Part shown: piece after piece, positions 1 through 7,084 of the stretch
Layout: each line of letters begins with the position of its first letter
How positions within the stretch are numbered: position 1 is the stretch's first letter
IMG/VR virus record: IMGVR_UViG_3300025127_000243
Location: 1-25,500 of that record
Direction: 5' to 3' (one strand)
Source of the DNA: a virus
Length of the DNA stretch: 25,500 nucleotides
Notes under the pieces: generated by a model
What the model was told of the DNA's origin: nothing
Databases searched by the model: none
The model's input: the letters and a program-made list of their open reading frames with translations, nothing else
Program-made: the position numbers and the translations under genes

Positions 1-890
1 AACGCTTTTGTAAAAGATGGAGCCCCTTTGTCTGTGTTTGGATAGGCTATGTCGAGCGCATCGAAGGCAGAGGCAATAGATTTTGCGGCCCAGATCTCAA
101 CGTCTTTGCCACACAGCCGCTTAATCTTTTTGTTGGTTTCAGCCTCACGTTTTAACAGAAGATCACGGGTTCTTTCCAGGTTATCCTGATCTATCCGCAC
201 TCCTCGCCACGTCATATCTATCAAGCACGGCAGTAGTTCCAATTCCAAGTTTGCTATCTGCCACAATTCTTCTTTAGTCAGTAACGCTGAGAAGTGTTGC
301 CATAATTCAAGCGCCAACACGGCATCGCCCTCTGCATAAGGTCCGACATGCATAGCGGGCATCAGATACATTTCTGATTTGGGGTCGAGACCAAAGGAAC
401 GTGCGGCTTCGATCAACCCCTTCTCGCTTTTGATTTTGTTTAAGTAGTCGTAAGACAAAGAATTAAGCGAGTAACTAAAACGGTTTTCATCCAACAGAGC
501 GGCTAACACCATGGTGTCAATCAGCCGCCCATTTAATTTAAAGCCCATACGCCTAATCCACCCGGCATCATATTGCGCGTTGTGCATTACTTTATCAGCG
601 GGGCACTCGAAAACCTTCTTTAGCCATTTGTTCACTATTCGTTCATCAAGATTACCGCCGCCATTGTGACGGATGGGGATGTAGCCCTTCCAATTCTCTA
701 CCGCTATAGCGTAGCCAATAACTTCACCATCACCAGTAGCCCAACCTGGCCCATTGTTTTTTAGGTTCGGGTCCTTCGTTTCAACGTCGATAGCAATCGT
801 TTTGGCATCAAAGATGTTGGGAAGCTCAGTCGGCGGTATCCACTCCGAGTCAGGCGTAAACATGGATAGCTGTAGATTTTTATTCTTCAT
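1..890 (-). CDS. polA: Family A DNA polymerase, N-terminal part (3'-5' exonuclease domain), cut by window edge
   Basis: Reading leftwards from ATG at 888-890, about 296 codons are visible and the frame stays open to the window edge. The visible part is a DEDD-type 3'-5' proofreading exonuclease as in Pol I and T7 gp5. Exo I is AIDVET (D35, E37), Exo II is HNAQYD (N104, D108), and Exo III is YAEGD (Y185, D189). After it comes the start of the polymerase thumb (LPCLIDMTWRGVRID, about 213-227), typical of family A. The palm and finger motifs lie outside the window, so polymerase activity is inferred from the family. All four exonuclease acidic residues are present, so proofreading is probably active. 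The start overlaps the stop of the 62-residue gene by 11 bases, so this is the distal gene of the leftward replication operon. It is incomplete only because the window ends. Confidence 0.9.
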   Translation of the reverse strand, partial: MKNKNLQLSMFTPDSEWIPPTELPNIFDAKTIAIDVETKDPNLKNNGPGWATGDGEVIGYAIAVENWKGYIPIRHNGGGNLDERIVNKWLKKVFECPADKVMHNAQYDAGWIRRMGFKLNGRLIDTMVLAALLDENRFSYSLNSLSYDYLNKIKSEKGLIEAARSFGLDPKSEMYLMPAMHVGPYAEGDAVLALELWQHFSALLTKEELWQIANLELELLPCLIDMTWRGVRIDQDNLERTRDLLLKREAETNKKIKRLCGKDVEIWAAKSIASAFDALDIAYPNTDKGAPSFTKA

Positions 891-1068
891 ATTTTAGTTC
901 TAGTTGCGAGGTTTTCTCCCTTGTGCAGAGGGACTCAAGAGCGTGTTTTAAAAACTCTGACGACAAACGAAGCATTTCTATCGGCGTAAGCTCTTTCGTA
1001 TAGTGCTCACCGTCGATGACGACATTAACAGTTTTTTGTGTGGGGTATACAAGTATTTGTTTTTCCAT
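880..1068 (-). CDS. Small conserved-type phage protein, function unknown
   Basis: This 62-residue protein lies between the helicase and polymerase genes. ATG at 1066-1068 is preceded on the minus strand by AAGGA at good spacing, which supports the start. The gene begins 9 bases after the helicase stop and overlaps the polymerase start by 11 bases, so it is translated as part of the replication operon. The N-terminal half is predicted by eye to be beta strand (QILVYPTQKTVNVVIDG), and the C-terminal half is a charged helix (TPIEMLRLSSEFLKHALESL). There is no signal peptide, membrane segment or catalytic motif. I do not recognise the family. Position suggests an accessory replication protein, but nothing in the sequence demonstrates that. 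Confidence 0.75.
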   Translation of the reverse strand: MEKQILVYPTQKTVNVVIDGEHYTKELTPIEMLRLSSEFLKHALESLCTREKTSQLELKYEE

Positions 1069-1077
1069 GACTTTTCC

Positions 1078-2589
1078 TTATATTATGTAGCTTTGCATTG
1101 GGTGAATAGGTTCGATGACATATAAGTTTTTGCGGGTTCGTGTGACCCCAACATAGAAAACACGATGTGTGTCGTCCGGGTTGTCTAAAAAATCTCTGTG
1201 TGCCGCGCCGCTTAAGTCGGTAAAGATAGCGACATTGTCCGCTTCTCCTCCCTTTGACCCGTGGATCGTGGATACTGCTATACGAGGCTTGGCGTTAAAC
1301 TTCTCGCCCCGTCGTAAAAGCGCGGTGATGTAAGCCCTGTCTCTTTCTGGCAACTTATCCATCGCGTCGTGCCAGATCATGTCTGTAGTGGCTTGAAGCC
1401 CCAGGTGCCGCGTCAGGTGCTCCATGTCGTACAAATCGTCATCATCAACGCCCGGAGCTTTTTTAAACCCTCGCTGTACGCGGTCTCCAACCGACATAAA
1501 ACTGTAAATAGCTTTGACGGCTTCACCTGTAATATGCTTGCCGTTTCGCAACTGCTCCCAGCCGTTAATCGCTAAACTGATTTTATCGCTAATAGATCGT
1601 CGGCCTTGGTAGGTAAAAAGATGACCGTCGTCTCGAAGCATACTGACCACGGGCGCAAGCATATATGCGCTCTGTGCTAATATAAGCCATGAGCCCTCAG
1701 TGACATCGAGATCCCAAATCGTTGCAAGATGTTCTACATGCCCACGCTCTTCGCGAGGCTTGTAGACTTTTGGAACACGGCGATCTATGCGATTGACGAC
1801 ACGTTCTGCCATAACGTGTACCTCGCCAGGGACACGATAGGATTGCTCTAGCACCTCGTAGCCGCCGTCTAGGTTGATAAACTGTTCCACATCAGCCCCT
1901 GCCCATCGGTAAATCGCTTGGTCATCATCGCCTGCACAAATCGTTCTCTCGCTGTTTTCTGCTATGATGTTTGCGACATCCCATTGTAAGGGAGATAAAT
2001 CTTGCGCCTCGTCAATAAACGAAATTAAAAGACGCGGGCACACATTCTCTTGCACAAAAACAGATAGCATGTCGGTGAAATCGTACACGTCCATTTGCTT
2101 TCGGTAGTTATCAAAGCCTCTCGCAACATACTCTAATGTTAGCCAGTCAATGTTTGTATGCGTGTCATCATACTGTTTTCGCAAAGAAACTTTACGCAAA
2201 CGCGCAAGGTTGATGAGGTTGATAAAAGGATTATTGTTTTTGCTCAGATCCTCCACGTCCTCAGGGTCAGAAGCTTTGCTATTACTTAATTCAATGCCAA
2301 GCTCGTTACTCAACTCTTCGTAATGCTCTTTTTGCATAATTTGTTCCTGGCGTATGCCAGATAATCGAAGCGCGAAAGAGTGTAGCGTTCTAAACCACGG
2401 TAAATCGTCCTCCGTTAAATTAAATCGTTTACAAGCACGTTCGATGGCCTCTCGACTCGCCTGTTTCGTAAAAGCAAAGTAGCCGATTAGTTTGGGGTCA
2501 ATACCCTCCTCCAAAGCGCGGTCAACGCGATCTAACAACGCCGTTGTCTTGCCTGTTCCGGGTGGCCCTAGTATTCTAAAAATACTCAA
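1078..2589 (-). CDS. UvrD/Rep-like superfamily 1 DNA helicase
   Basis: This 503-residue SF1A helicase has a full motif set. Walker A is GPPGTGKT (8-15), motif Ia is TLHSFA (68-73), Walker B is DEAQD (193-197), and motif III is AGDDDQAIYRWAGAD (219-233). Motif V lies around HGSKGGEADNV (443-453) and motif VI at VGVTRTR (480-486). The family unwinds DNA 3'-5' using ATP. At about 500 residues it is shorter than bacterial UvrD (about 720), so the 2B region is probably reduced. Its start overlaps the primase stop in an ATGA arrangement (2586-2589), so the two are translationally coupled and may act together at the fork. No DnaB- or gp4-like helicase is visible, so this could be the replicative helicase, although a repair or recombination role is equally typical of the family. 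Confidence 0.93.
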   Translation of the reverse strand: MSIFRILGPPGTGKTTALLDRVDRALEEGIDPKLIGYFAFTKQASREAIERACKRFNLTEDDLPWFRTLHSFALRLSGIRQEQIMQKEHYEELSNELGIELSNSKASDPEDVEDLSKNNNPFINLINLARLRKVSLRKQYDDTHTNIDWLTLEYVARGFDNYRKQMDVYDFTDMLSVFVQENVCPRLLISFIDEAQDLSPLQWDVANIIAENSERTICAGDDDQAIYRWAGADVEQFINLDGGYEVLEQSYRVPGEVHVMAERVVNRIDRRVPKVYKPREERGHVEHLATIWDLDVTEGSWLILAQSAYMLAPVVSMLRDDGHLFTYQGRRSISDKISLAINGWEQLRNGKHITGEAVKAIYSFMSVGDRVQRGFKKAPGVDDDDLYDMEHLTRHLGLQATTDMIWHDAMDKLPERDRAYITALLRRGEKFNAKPRIAVSTIHGSKGGEADNVAIFTDLSGAAHRDFLDNPDDTHRVFYVGVTRTRKNLYVIEPIHPMQSYII

Positions 2590-4121
2590 AACGGCACCTC
2601 ATGTTCTGACTTGAAATCAGGGGCGTCGATTTTTACTTCGTTGATGTCAAAAGCTGGTATTTCGTAAACCCGCACGGTTCTCTTTTTAATCTTGATAGCC
2701 GTACTTTGACCTCCGATATCGCGTAGACGTTGAGCTACCTGGTGTGTTTTGTAATCAAAAAATTTGTTTCGTTTTAAGAACTCCATCAGGTCTTTCAGCC
2801 TGAAATACGTCTTGCCGTCCTCTGTCCAAGGCTTTCGTAAAAGTATCTCTTCGCGGTCCCGTGCTTGCTGTTTATGAGAGGTAAACTCTTCTAAATAGTC
2901 ATAAAAGATCCCGTCAGTTGATGCGTCTTTGGCGACCTCGATAATGCTACTTTCGGTCTCTCTCATTTCTTTCATTAACGTGCTGATGCGCGTCTCCCAG
3001 ACAGGCTTTGTCAGCGTCAGCGGCATAAAGTTCAACTGTTCCATGCTCGCTTTTTGAAACGCGGGTTGGCTCAACAAACCATCGGTATCTAGCTCTAGCG
3101 GCTCACCATTTACGTCCAAAAACCAAACAGGCGGTGTCGAATTATACTTTCGCAAATTAGCCATGACGCTGTTATTAGCCCCGCCACCAATGCCGAACTT
3201 TCGCAGCATACAAAGTTGTTTATTACAGAAGGCGTTGATGGGGGCATCTGAGCATTTGTACATGTAGTCTTTTGTATTTAATTGTTTGACTACGGCGTTC
3301 ACCTCTGAAAGAGGCAGAGGCGAGGTAAAATAGAGCATGTTTGCTTGAAGTAATTTATCTTGCCAATCGTCAGGAAATGCTTTCTTGTAGAAAACGCCGT
3401 AAGAAAAAAGCGCGTTGTTGCGTGAGCCTTCGTCCACTTTGTTTTTAGATAAGGTATTCAAACAGGGTGGCCCGTCAGGCAGGGGGTCATCCACCCCAGA
3501 GATGGTCTGTTCTTGTTGTAAAGCTTTTATTTGTTCCGTGGTTCGCGAATGTTGGTCATAAAGCTCAAAAAACTCTTCCAGGGTTGCGCTTGTGCCGTCA
3601 TCTTTGATGGCGTATCGCAAGCCCTCTTCCGCATCAAAATACGGCAGGTTTAAGAAGTTACCTACGTCATCGCGTTCTAAATGCAGTTTGATTTGTTTTG
3701 GAAAAATCTCTGATCCGGTCAGCCCCAAGGTGGCGGCGATTTGTTGAAGCGCACGTTGCATGTCCTCTGCGCTTACCCATGTTTGGGCGAAGAGAAAACA
3801 ATGTGCCCCGCCGCTCTTAGAGCGACACACGACAAGCGGCAGTTTGAGTTTACGAATTTGTTCGACTAAAGCTTTGTGATCGAGTGGGTATTGATCGATG
3901 TCAATACACCCCCAAACCGACTGATTGTCTTCGTTAATAGGAATAATTCCTAAAGAGCGCGTACCGTCTAGGTGTTGTTTCCAGGTTTTCTCTGTGCGCG
4001 GCTCTCGAACGATAGCGGCTTTGCCTGTCGCTTTGCCATTGGCGGCTTTACCGTTTACGCGGTAGGTACCGTGCGCCAGCTTCAGTCCTGCGAAAATTCT
4101 CGCAAATTTCTTGATATCCAT
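2586..4121 (-). CDS. Archaeo-eukaryotic-type (AEP) primase, TOTE/PrimPol-like
   Basis: This 511-residue protein has an N-terminal AEP fold signature. The metal-binding DxD is in GCIDIDQY (D74, D76), the nucleotide-binding region is SKSGGAH (101-107, H107), and EIFPKQ (138-143) plus GNFLNLPYF (154-162) resemble AEP primases of the TOTE type and phage prim-pols. A later cysteine set, C220, C290, C299 and C304 (the last three in YKCSDAPINAFCNKQLC), looks like the metal-binding or PriCT-like region of phage primases. The C-terminal part (about 350-511) is charged and ends in a possible DNA-binding helical region. It would make primers, and some relatives also polymerise DNA. The gene follows the SSB gene after a terminator hairpin, and the bases before its ATG (TTTTTTAATC) contain no Shine-Dalgarno. 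The stop overlaps the helicase start by 4 bases. Confidence 0.85.
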   Translation of the reverse strand: MDIKKFARIFAGLKLAHGTYRVNGKAANGKATGKAAIVREPRTEKTWKQHLDGTRSLGIIPINEDNQSVWGCIDIDQYPLDHKALVEQIRKLKLPLVVCRSKSGGAHCFLFAQTWVSAEDMQRALQQIAATLGLTGSEIFPKQIKLHLERDDVGNFLNLPYFDAEEGLRYAIKDDGTSATLEEFFELYDQHSRTTEQIKALQQEQTISGVDDPLPDGPPCLNTLSKNKVDEGSRNNALFSYGVFYKKAFPDDWQDKLLQANMLYFTSPLPLSEVNAVVKQLNTKDYMYKCSDAPINAFCNKQLCMLRKFGIGGGANNSVMANLRKYNSTPPVWFLDVNGEPLELDTDGLLSQPAFQKASMEQLNFMPLTLTKPVWETRISTLMKEMRETESSIIEVAKDASTDGIFYDYLEEFTSHKQQARDREEILLRKPWTEDGKTYFRLKDLMEFLKRNKFFDYKTHQVAQRLRDIGGQSTAIKIKKRTVRVYEIPAFDINEVKIDAPDFKSEHEVPF

Positions 4122-4125
4122 GATT

Positions 4126-4153
4126 AAAAAAGGGGACGGCTTTCACCGTCCCC
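4126..4153 (-). terminator. Rho-independent terminator between SSB-like gene and primase gene
   Basis: On the minus strand an 8-bp perfect GC-rich stem, GGGGACGG / CCGTCCCC (4153-4146 and 4139-4132, six-base loop), is followed by six T residues (4131-4126). This is a canonical intrinsic terminator. It starts 8 bases after the SSB-like gene ends, and its T tract ends 4 bases before the primase ATG. It should reduce transcription of primase, helicase and polymerase relative to the two promoter-proximal genes, unless the phage uses antitermination or a further promoter not seen here. Confidence 0.88.
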
Positions 4154-4161
4154 GATCCAAA

Positions 4162-4959
4162 TCAGAAAGGAATGTCGTCGGAATCAATCGAAGGGGCGTC
4201 AACCTCCGAGGTATGTTTGACGTTAACATCGCCTTCTGAAACGGACTCGTTAAACTGCTTTGCCGCGGCGTAAAGAGCGGCATCACCCTCTTCCTCGCCA
4301 AGCAAACGCACCTTGGACATCTCCCAGCCGTGCCAAGAACCTTTACTATTCTCTTCGCCTAAAGTCTTTAGTCGATAAACATGACTAAAGCGCGGCGGTG
4401 TAAAAGGCCCGTTCGATCCTTGTAAGGTTGTCGAACTAATCATCGAGTTCCACTTGCGTGATTTCTTTAACTGTGTGGACTTCATCGCAACTAGCGCCCG
4501 TTCAAAGCCGCCATCCTCGTTCAAAACAAGAACAAAATGTTGGTGAGTTTCTTCCAGATAATGACCACTACCATCGAGTAAATAATCTTTGTTATCCTCC
4601 GAACTTCTTTCTACTTTCGGCATATCATCACCGGGCGCGTAAATTTGCACCGGAGCACCTGTGCCCTCACCTAATGGTGCCCACTGGATAAATCGACGCT
4701 GATAAGCCGCACTAATAACCTCAATTCCTTCTTTTCCCTTGTAAACCCGGTTACTTACGGTGTTGTAAATGTCGCCTTTTCTAGCTTCCTCAAGATTATC
4801 AAGCTCTCGCGACATACCTCCTAGTATTTTTAGAAACGGAAGCGCAAGGTCATCTTGAGACATGTTTTCCATGCCCTGACCAGCGTCCTGCTCAAACATC
4901 GATGGATTAAACGCAATTACGTTTGATTGCTCTTTTTTTGCTACTTTTTTACCAGCCAT
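4162..4959 (-). CDS. Single-stranded DNA-binding-like protein
   Basis: This 265-residue protein begins at ATG 4957-4959, preceded by GAGGGAG at 8-base spacing and one base after the upstream stop. A GTG start ten codons earlier (4989) keeps the frame but would overlap the upstream gene by 29 bases and lacks this ribosome site, so I reject it. The N-terminus is lysine-rich (MAGKKVAKKEQ). The middle is beta-rich with many aromatic residues (QRRFIQWAPLG, HQHFVLVLNEDGGF, WHGWEMSKVRLLG), as expected for an OB-fold DNA binder. The extreme C-terminus is acidic and ends DSDDIPF, the hallmark tip by which bacterial SSBs and T7 gp2.5-like proteins recruit partners. It probably coats single-stranded DNA at the fork and contacts polymerase or helicase. 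The assignment rests mainly on the C-terminal tip and operon position. A recombination mediator with a similar tail is the alternative. Confidence 0.72.
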   Translation of the reverse strand: MAGKKVAKKEQSNVIAFNPSMFEQDAGQGMENMSQDDLALPFLKILGGMSRELDNLEEARKGDIYNTVSNRVYKGKEGIEVISAAYQRRFIQWAPLGEGTGAPVQIYAPGDDMPKVERSSEDNKDYLLDGSGHYLEETHQHFVLVLNEDGGFERALVAMKSTQLKKSRKWNSMISSTTLQGSNGPFTPPRFSHVYRLKTLGEENSKGSWHGWEMSKVRLLGEEEGDAALYAAAKQFNESVSEGDVNVKHTSEVDAPSIDSDDIPF

Positions 4960-4960
4960 T

Positions 4961-5542
4961 TTATTTACTCCCTCTGTCAATTTTTGCACGTTGTCCTATG
5001 AATGCGCCAAACAATTCGGTGGGGAAATCGTCCCCGCTTTCAACGCGCTCTTTGATCCACGCTCTTAGGGTGACGTGGTGAACGCCTTGCTTTTCAGTTG
5101 TTTCAACGCCAATTTCTGCCGCAGCTTTTATAAAACTTGCCGCAGCTTCGTCTTCGCCCGCGCCAAACGCGGCTTTAACTTCATTTTTTATTATATCACC
5201 AAAGCCGTTTTCGCGTAACCAACCTAACGCAGTTTCGTGATTTGCCGCGGTGATGTTGCCCGAATAAATAGGTTTAACGCTTATTTTTGAGCCATCAGAT
5301 AATTCTACTTTTGACAAACCTATCTCCTGCATAAGAGCGGGTAGCTCTTGATCGGTTAAAGCAAGCAAGTCTTTCTTCGCTTGTTTGGCTTCCTCGTTTA
5401 ACCGTTCAAGCTCTTGTTCTTTAGCCTGAATTTTTCTTGAAATTGCGGCAACACTTTTTAAGTCACCGCTTCTAAGTTTATCGACGCCGTCTTGGATCTT
5501 ATCCTCATAGGCGTCCTCCATTTGTTTAAACAATTCGTTCAT
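4961..5542 (-). CDS. Coiled-coil phage early protein, function unknown
   Basis: This 193-residue protein is the first gene of the leftward replication operon. ATG at 5540-5542 is preceded by AGAGGAAA, a good ribosome site. Residues about 30-65 form a charged amphipathic helix (AISRKIQAKEQELERLNEEAK), a likely coiled coil. The remainder is a compact alpha/beta region with GWLRENGFGDIIKNEV and a C-terminal WIKERVESGDDFPTELFG. There is no catalytic motif, zinc site, membrane segment or signal. Its stop lies 1 base before the SSB-like gene start, and that gene's Shine-Dalgarno lies inside this gene's 3' end, so the two are coupled. Together they form the only transcript segment ahead of the operon terminator, so they should be made in the same high amount. 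A role as an SSB partner is possible but is inference from position only. Confidence 0.8.
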   Translation of the reverse strand: MNELFKQMEDAYEDKIQDGVDKLRSGDLKSVAAISRKIQAKEQELERLNEEAKQAKKDLLALTDQELPALMQEIGLSKVELSDGSKISVKPIYSGNITAANHETALGWLRENGFGDIIKNEVKAAFGAGEDEAAASFIKAAAEIGVETTEKQGVHHVTLRAWIKERVESGDDFPTELFGAFIGQRAKIDRGSK

Positions 5543-5563
5543 CGCGTTTCCTCTTTCGTGTTT

Positions 5564-5581
5564 AGCTGACGTTCGCCAGCT
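5564..5581 (-). promoter_or_regulatory. Hairpin in the leader of the leftward operon
   Basis: The minus-strand RNA would contain AGCTGGC-GAAC-GTCAGCT, a 7-bp stem with one G-U pair and a four-base loop. It sits between the predicted leftward transcription start (about 5589) and the ribosome site of the first gene. There is no T tract after it, so it is not an intrinsic terminator. It could stabilise the mRNA or be part of an operator. Function is inferred. Confidence 0.35.
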
Positions 5582-5584
5582 TAA

Positions 5585-5613
5585 TTGACACTACACATAT
5601 ATTCGCATATATA
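5585..5613 (+). promoter_or_regulatory. Sigma70-like promoter for the SNF2-family helicase gene
   Basis: A perfect -35 box TTGACA (5585-5590) is followed after 17 bases by TATATA (5608-5613). Transcription should start near 5620, giving a leader of about 20 bases before the AGGA ribosome site (5626-5629) and ATG at 5639. The spacing and hexamers fit the host housekeeping polymerase and suggest early expression. The first T of the -35 is also the first base of an in-frame TTG, which extends the open frame upstream but is unlikely to be used. Confidence 0.6.
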
Positions 5614-5624
5614 TAGCGTGTCAA
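5596..5624 (-). promoter_or_regulatory. Sigma70-like promoter for the leftward replication operon
   Basis: On the minus strand a perfect TTGACA lies at 5624-5619, followed after 17 bases by TATATG (5601-5596). Transcription should start near 5589 and yield a leader of about 47 bases before the first gene (ATG 5542). It is interleaved with the rightward promoter: each -10 lies within the other promoter's spacer region. The -10 is weaker than consensus at its last base. Confidence 0.55.
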
Positions 5625-5638
5625 CAGGAAAATATAAT

Positions 5639-7081
5639 ATGTTCGATTTTAAAACAAAGCCGTATCAACACCAACTGACAGCCTTGGAAGAGTCGTGGTC
5701 CGCGAACTTCTTTGCGCTTTTTATGGAAATGGGCACCGGAAAGTCAAAGGTAGCGCTCGATACTATCGCCACCCTTTATAAAGAACAGAGATTAAACGCG
5801 GCACTAATCGTTGCACCGAAAGGCGTCTACTCAAATTGGGTTGAGGGTGAGATCCCAACGCATTTGCCTGACGACATACCTATTTTAATGTCTCAGTGGC
5901 GACCCGTTCAATCAAAGTCTTTTGCAGAAGAGATGAAGATCTTGGTTTCTGATCCATTTGACGGCCTTAAAATATTTGTTGTCAACGTCGAGGCGTTTTC
6001 AACACCCAGAGGCACAAAAGCTGCCGCTGCATTCTTATCTAAGAACCCTGAGAACATAATGATCGTTGACGAGAGCACAACCATTAAGAACAGAAAAGCC
6101 TTACGGACTAAAAACATCATGAAATGCGGTGACTTAACTAAATATCGCCGTATCTTGACAGGATCGCCCATTACGAAAAGCCCAATGGACTTGTTCTCGC
6201 AAGCTCAGTTCCTATCCCCGCAGGCGTTAAATTTTAAAAGTTACTATAGCTTTCAAAATAGATACGCGAACATCGTGCGGCGCACCATGGGGGCCCGACA
6301 ATTCCAAGAGATTGTTAGTTACAAGAGACTGGACGAGCTAAATGAAAAGCTCGAACGCTTTAGCTACCGCGTTCTAAAAGACGAGTGCTTGGATTTACCG
6401 GGCAAGATTTATTTAAAACGCAACGTGGAGCTTACGGATGAGCAGGCGCGAGTTTACAAACAAATGAAGAAACTCGCTTTAGCGCAACTGGATACCGGGG
6501 AGCTTGCAACGACGCAGAGTGTTTTAACCCAGATTATGCGACTGCAACAAATATGTTGTGGGTTTTTTCAACCCGACGACAGTGAAATAGAAGAGTTACC
6601 CTCTAAGCGCATGGATGCGCTGCTAGATGTCATCGAAGAAGCGCAAGGCAAAGTTATCATTTGGGCGTCGTGGACACATGACATTCGTAAAATTACAAAG
6701 GCTTTGGAAGATCGTTTCGGGTCTGACGCGGTTGCCGCATATTTCGGTGAGACAAAACAAGACGAGCGACAAGATATTGTTAATCGTTTCCAAGACAAAG
6801 ATGACCCGTTACGATTTTTTGTCGGACAACCGCGCACCGGGGGTTTTGGTCTGACGCTTACAGCCGCTAATACTGTAATTTATTACAGCAATCAATACGA
6901 CTTAGAAATACGTTTGCAAAGCGAGGACCGTGCACACAGAATCGGGCAACGCAATGCGGTAACCTATGTCGATTTGATTGCGCCCAAGACCGTGGATGAG
7001 CAAGTCATCAAAGCTCTAAAACAAAAGATGGTCCTGAGCGGGGCCGTCCTAAACGAAGAAGTGCGTAAGTGGCTTACCTAG
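5639..7081 (+). CDS. SNF2-family (superfamily 2) DNA helicase/translocase
   Basis: The start is ATG 5639, with AGGA nine bases upstream. An in-frame TTG at 5585 is part of the promoter -35 box and is rejected. In the resulting 480-residue protein, a Q-like motif (YQHQLTALEESW, 9-20) leads into Walker A MEMGTGKS (29-36). The DExx box reads DEST (144-147), motif III is TGSP (174-177), and helicase domain C ends with the SNF2-type motif VI QSEDRAHRIGQ (427-437). The family translocates on double-stranded DNA using ATP to remodel protein-DNA complexes. Phage members are common in early regions, where roles in replication or recombination or displacement of host DNA-binding proteins are suspected. 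It is the only plus-strand gene in the window, has its own promoter, and ends 3 bases from the converging virion operon with no clear terminator between. Confidence 0.92.
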   Translation: MFDFKTKPYQHQLTALEESWSANFFALFMEMGTGKSKVALDTIATLYKEQRLNAALIVAPKGVYSNWVEGEIPTHLPDDIPILMSQWRPVQSKSFAEEMKILVSDPFDGLKIFVVNVEAFSTPRGTKAAAAFLSKNPENIMIVDESTTIKNRKALRTKNIMKCGDLTKYRRILTGSPITKSPMDLFSQAQFLSPQALNFKSYYSFQNRYANIVRRTMGARQFQEIVSYKRLDELNEKLERFSYRVLKDECLDLPGKIYLKRNVELTDEQARVYKQMKKLALAQLDTGELATTQSVLTQIMRLQQICCGFFQPDDSEIEELPSKRMDALLDVIEEAQGKVIIWASWTHDIRKITKALEDRFGSDAVAAYFGETKQDERQDIVNRFQDKDDPLRFFVGQPRTGGFGLTLTAANTVIYYSNQYDLEIRLQSEDRAHRIGQRNAVTYVDLIAPKTVDEQVIKALKQKMVLSGAVLNEEVRKWLT

Positions 7082-7084
7082 AAG

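Larger units (their letters stand above)
5585..5624. repeat. 40-bp quasi-palindrome carrying both promoters (putative operator)
   Basis: The ends are an exact 7-bp inverted repeat, TTGACAC (5585-5591) and GTGTCAA (5618-5624), each containing one -35 box. The interior is AT-rich and partly symmetric (CATATAT against ATATATG), so about 15 of 20 positions match across the dyad. The symmetry comes partly from two similar promoters facing each other, but it also makes a plausible single binding site for a dimeric regulator controlling both directions. Confidence 0.5.

Noticed and set aside
4960-4989. GTG start for the SSB-like protein at 4989
   Set aside because: It overlaps the upstream gene by 29 bases, while ATG 4959 sits one base past the upstream stop with GAGGGAG at ideal spacing.
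5585-5638. Upstream TTG start extending the SNF2-family protein by 18 residues
   Set aside because: The TTG is part of a perfect -35 box, and the predicted transcript begins after it. ATG 5639 has a ribosome site and begins the conserved region.
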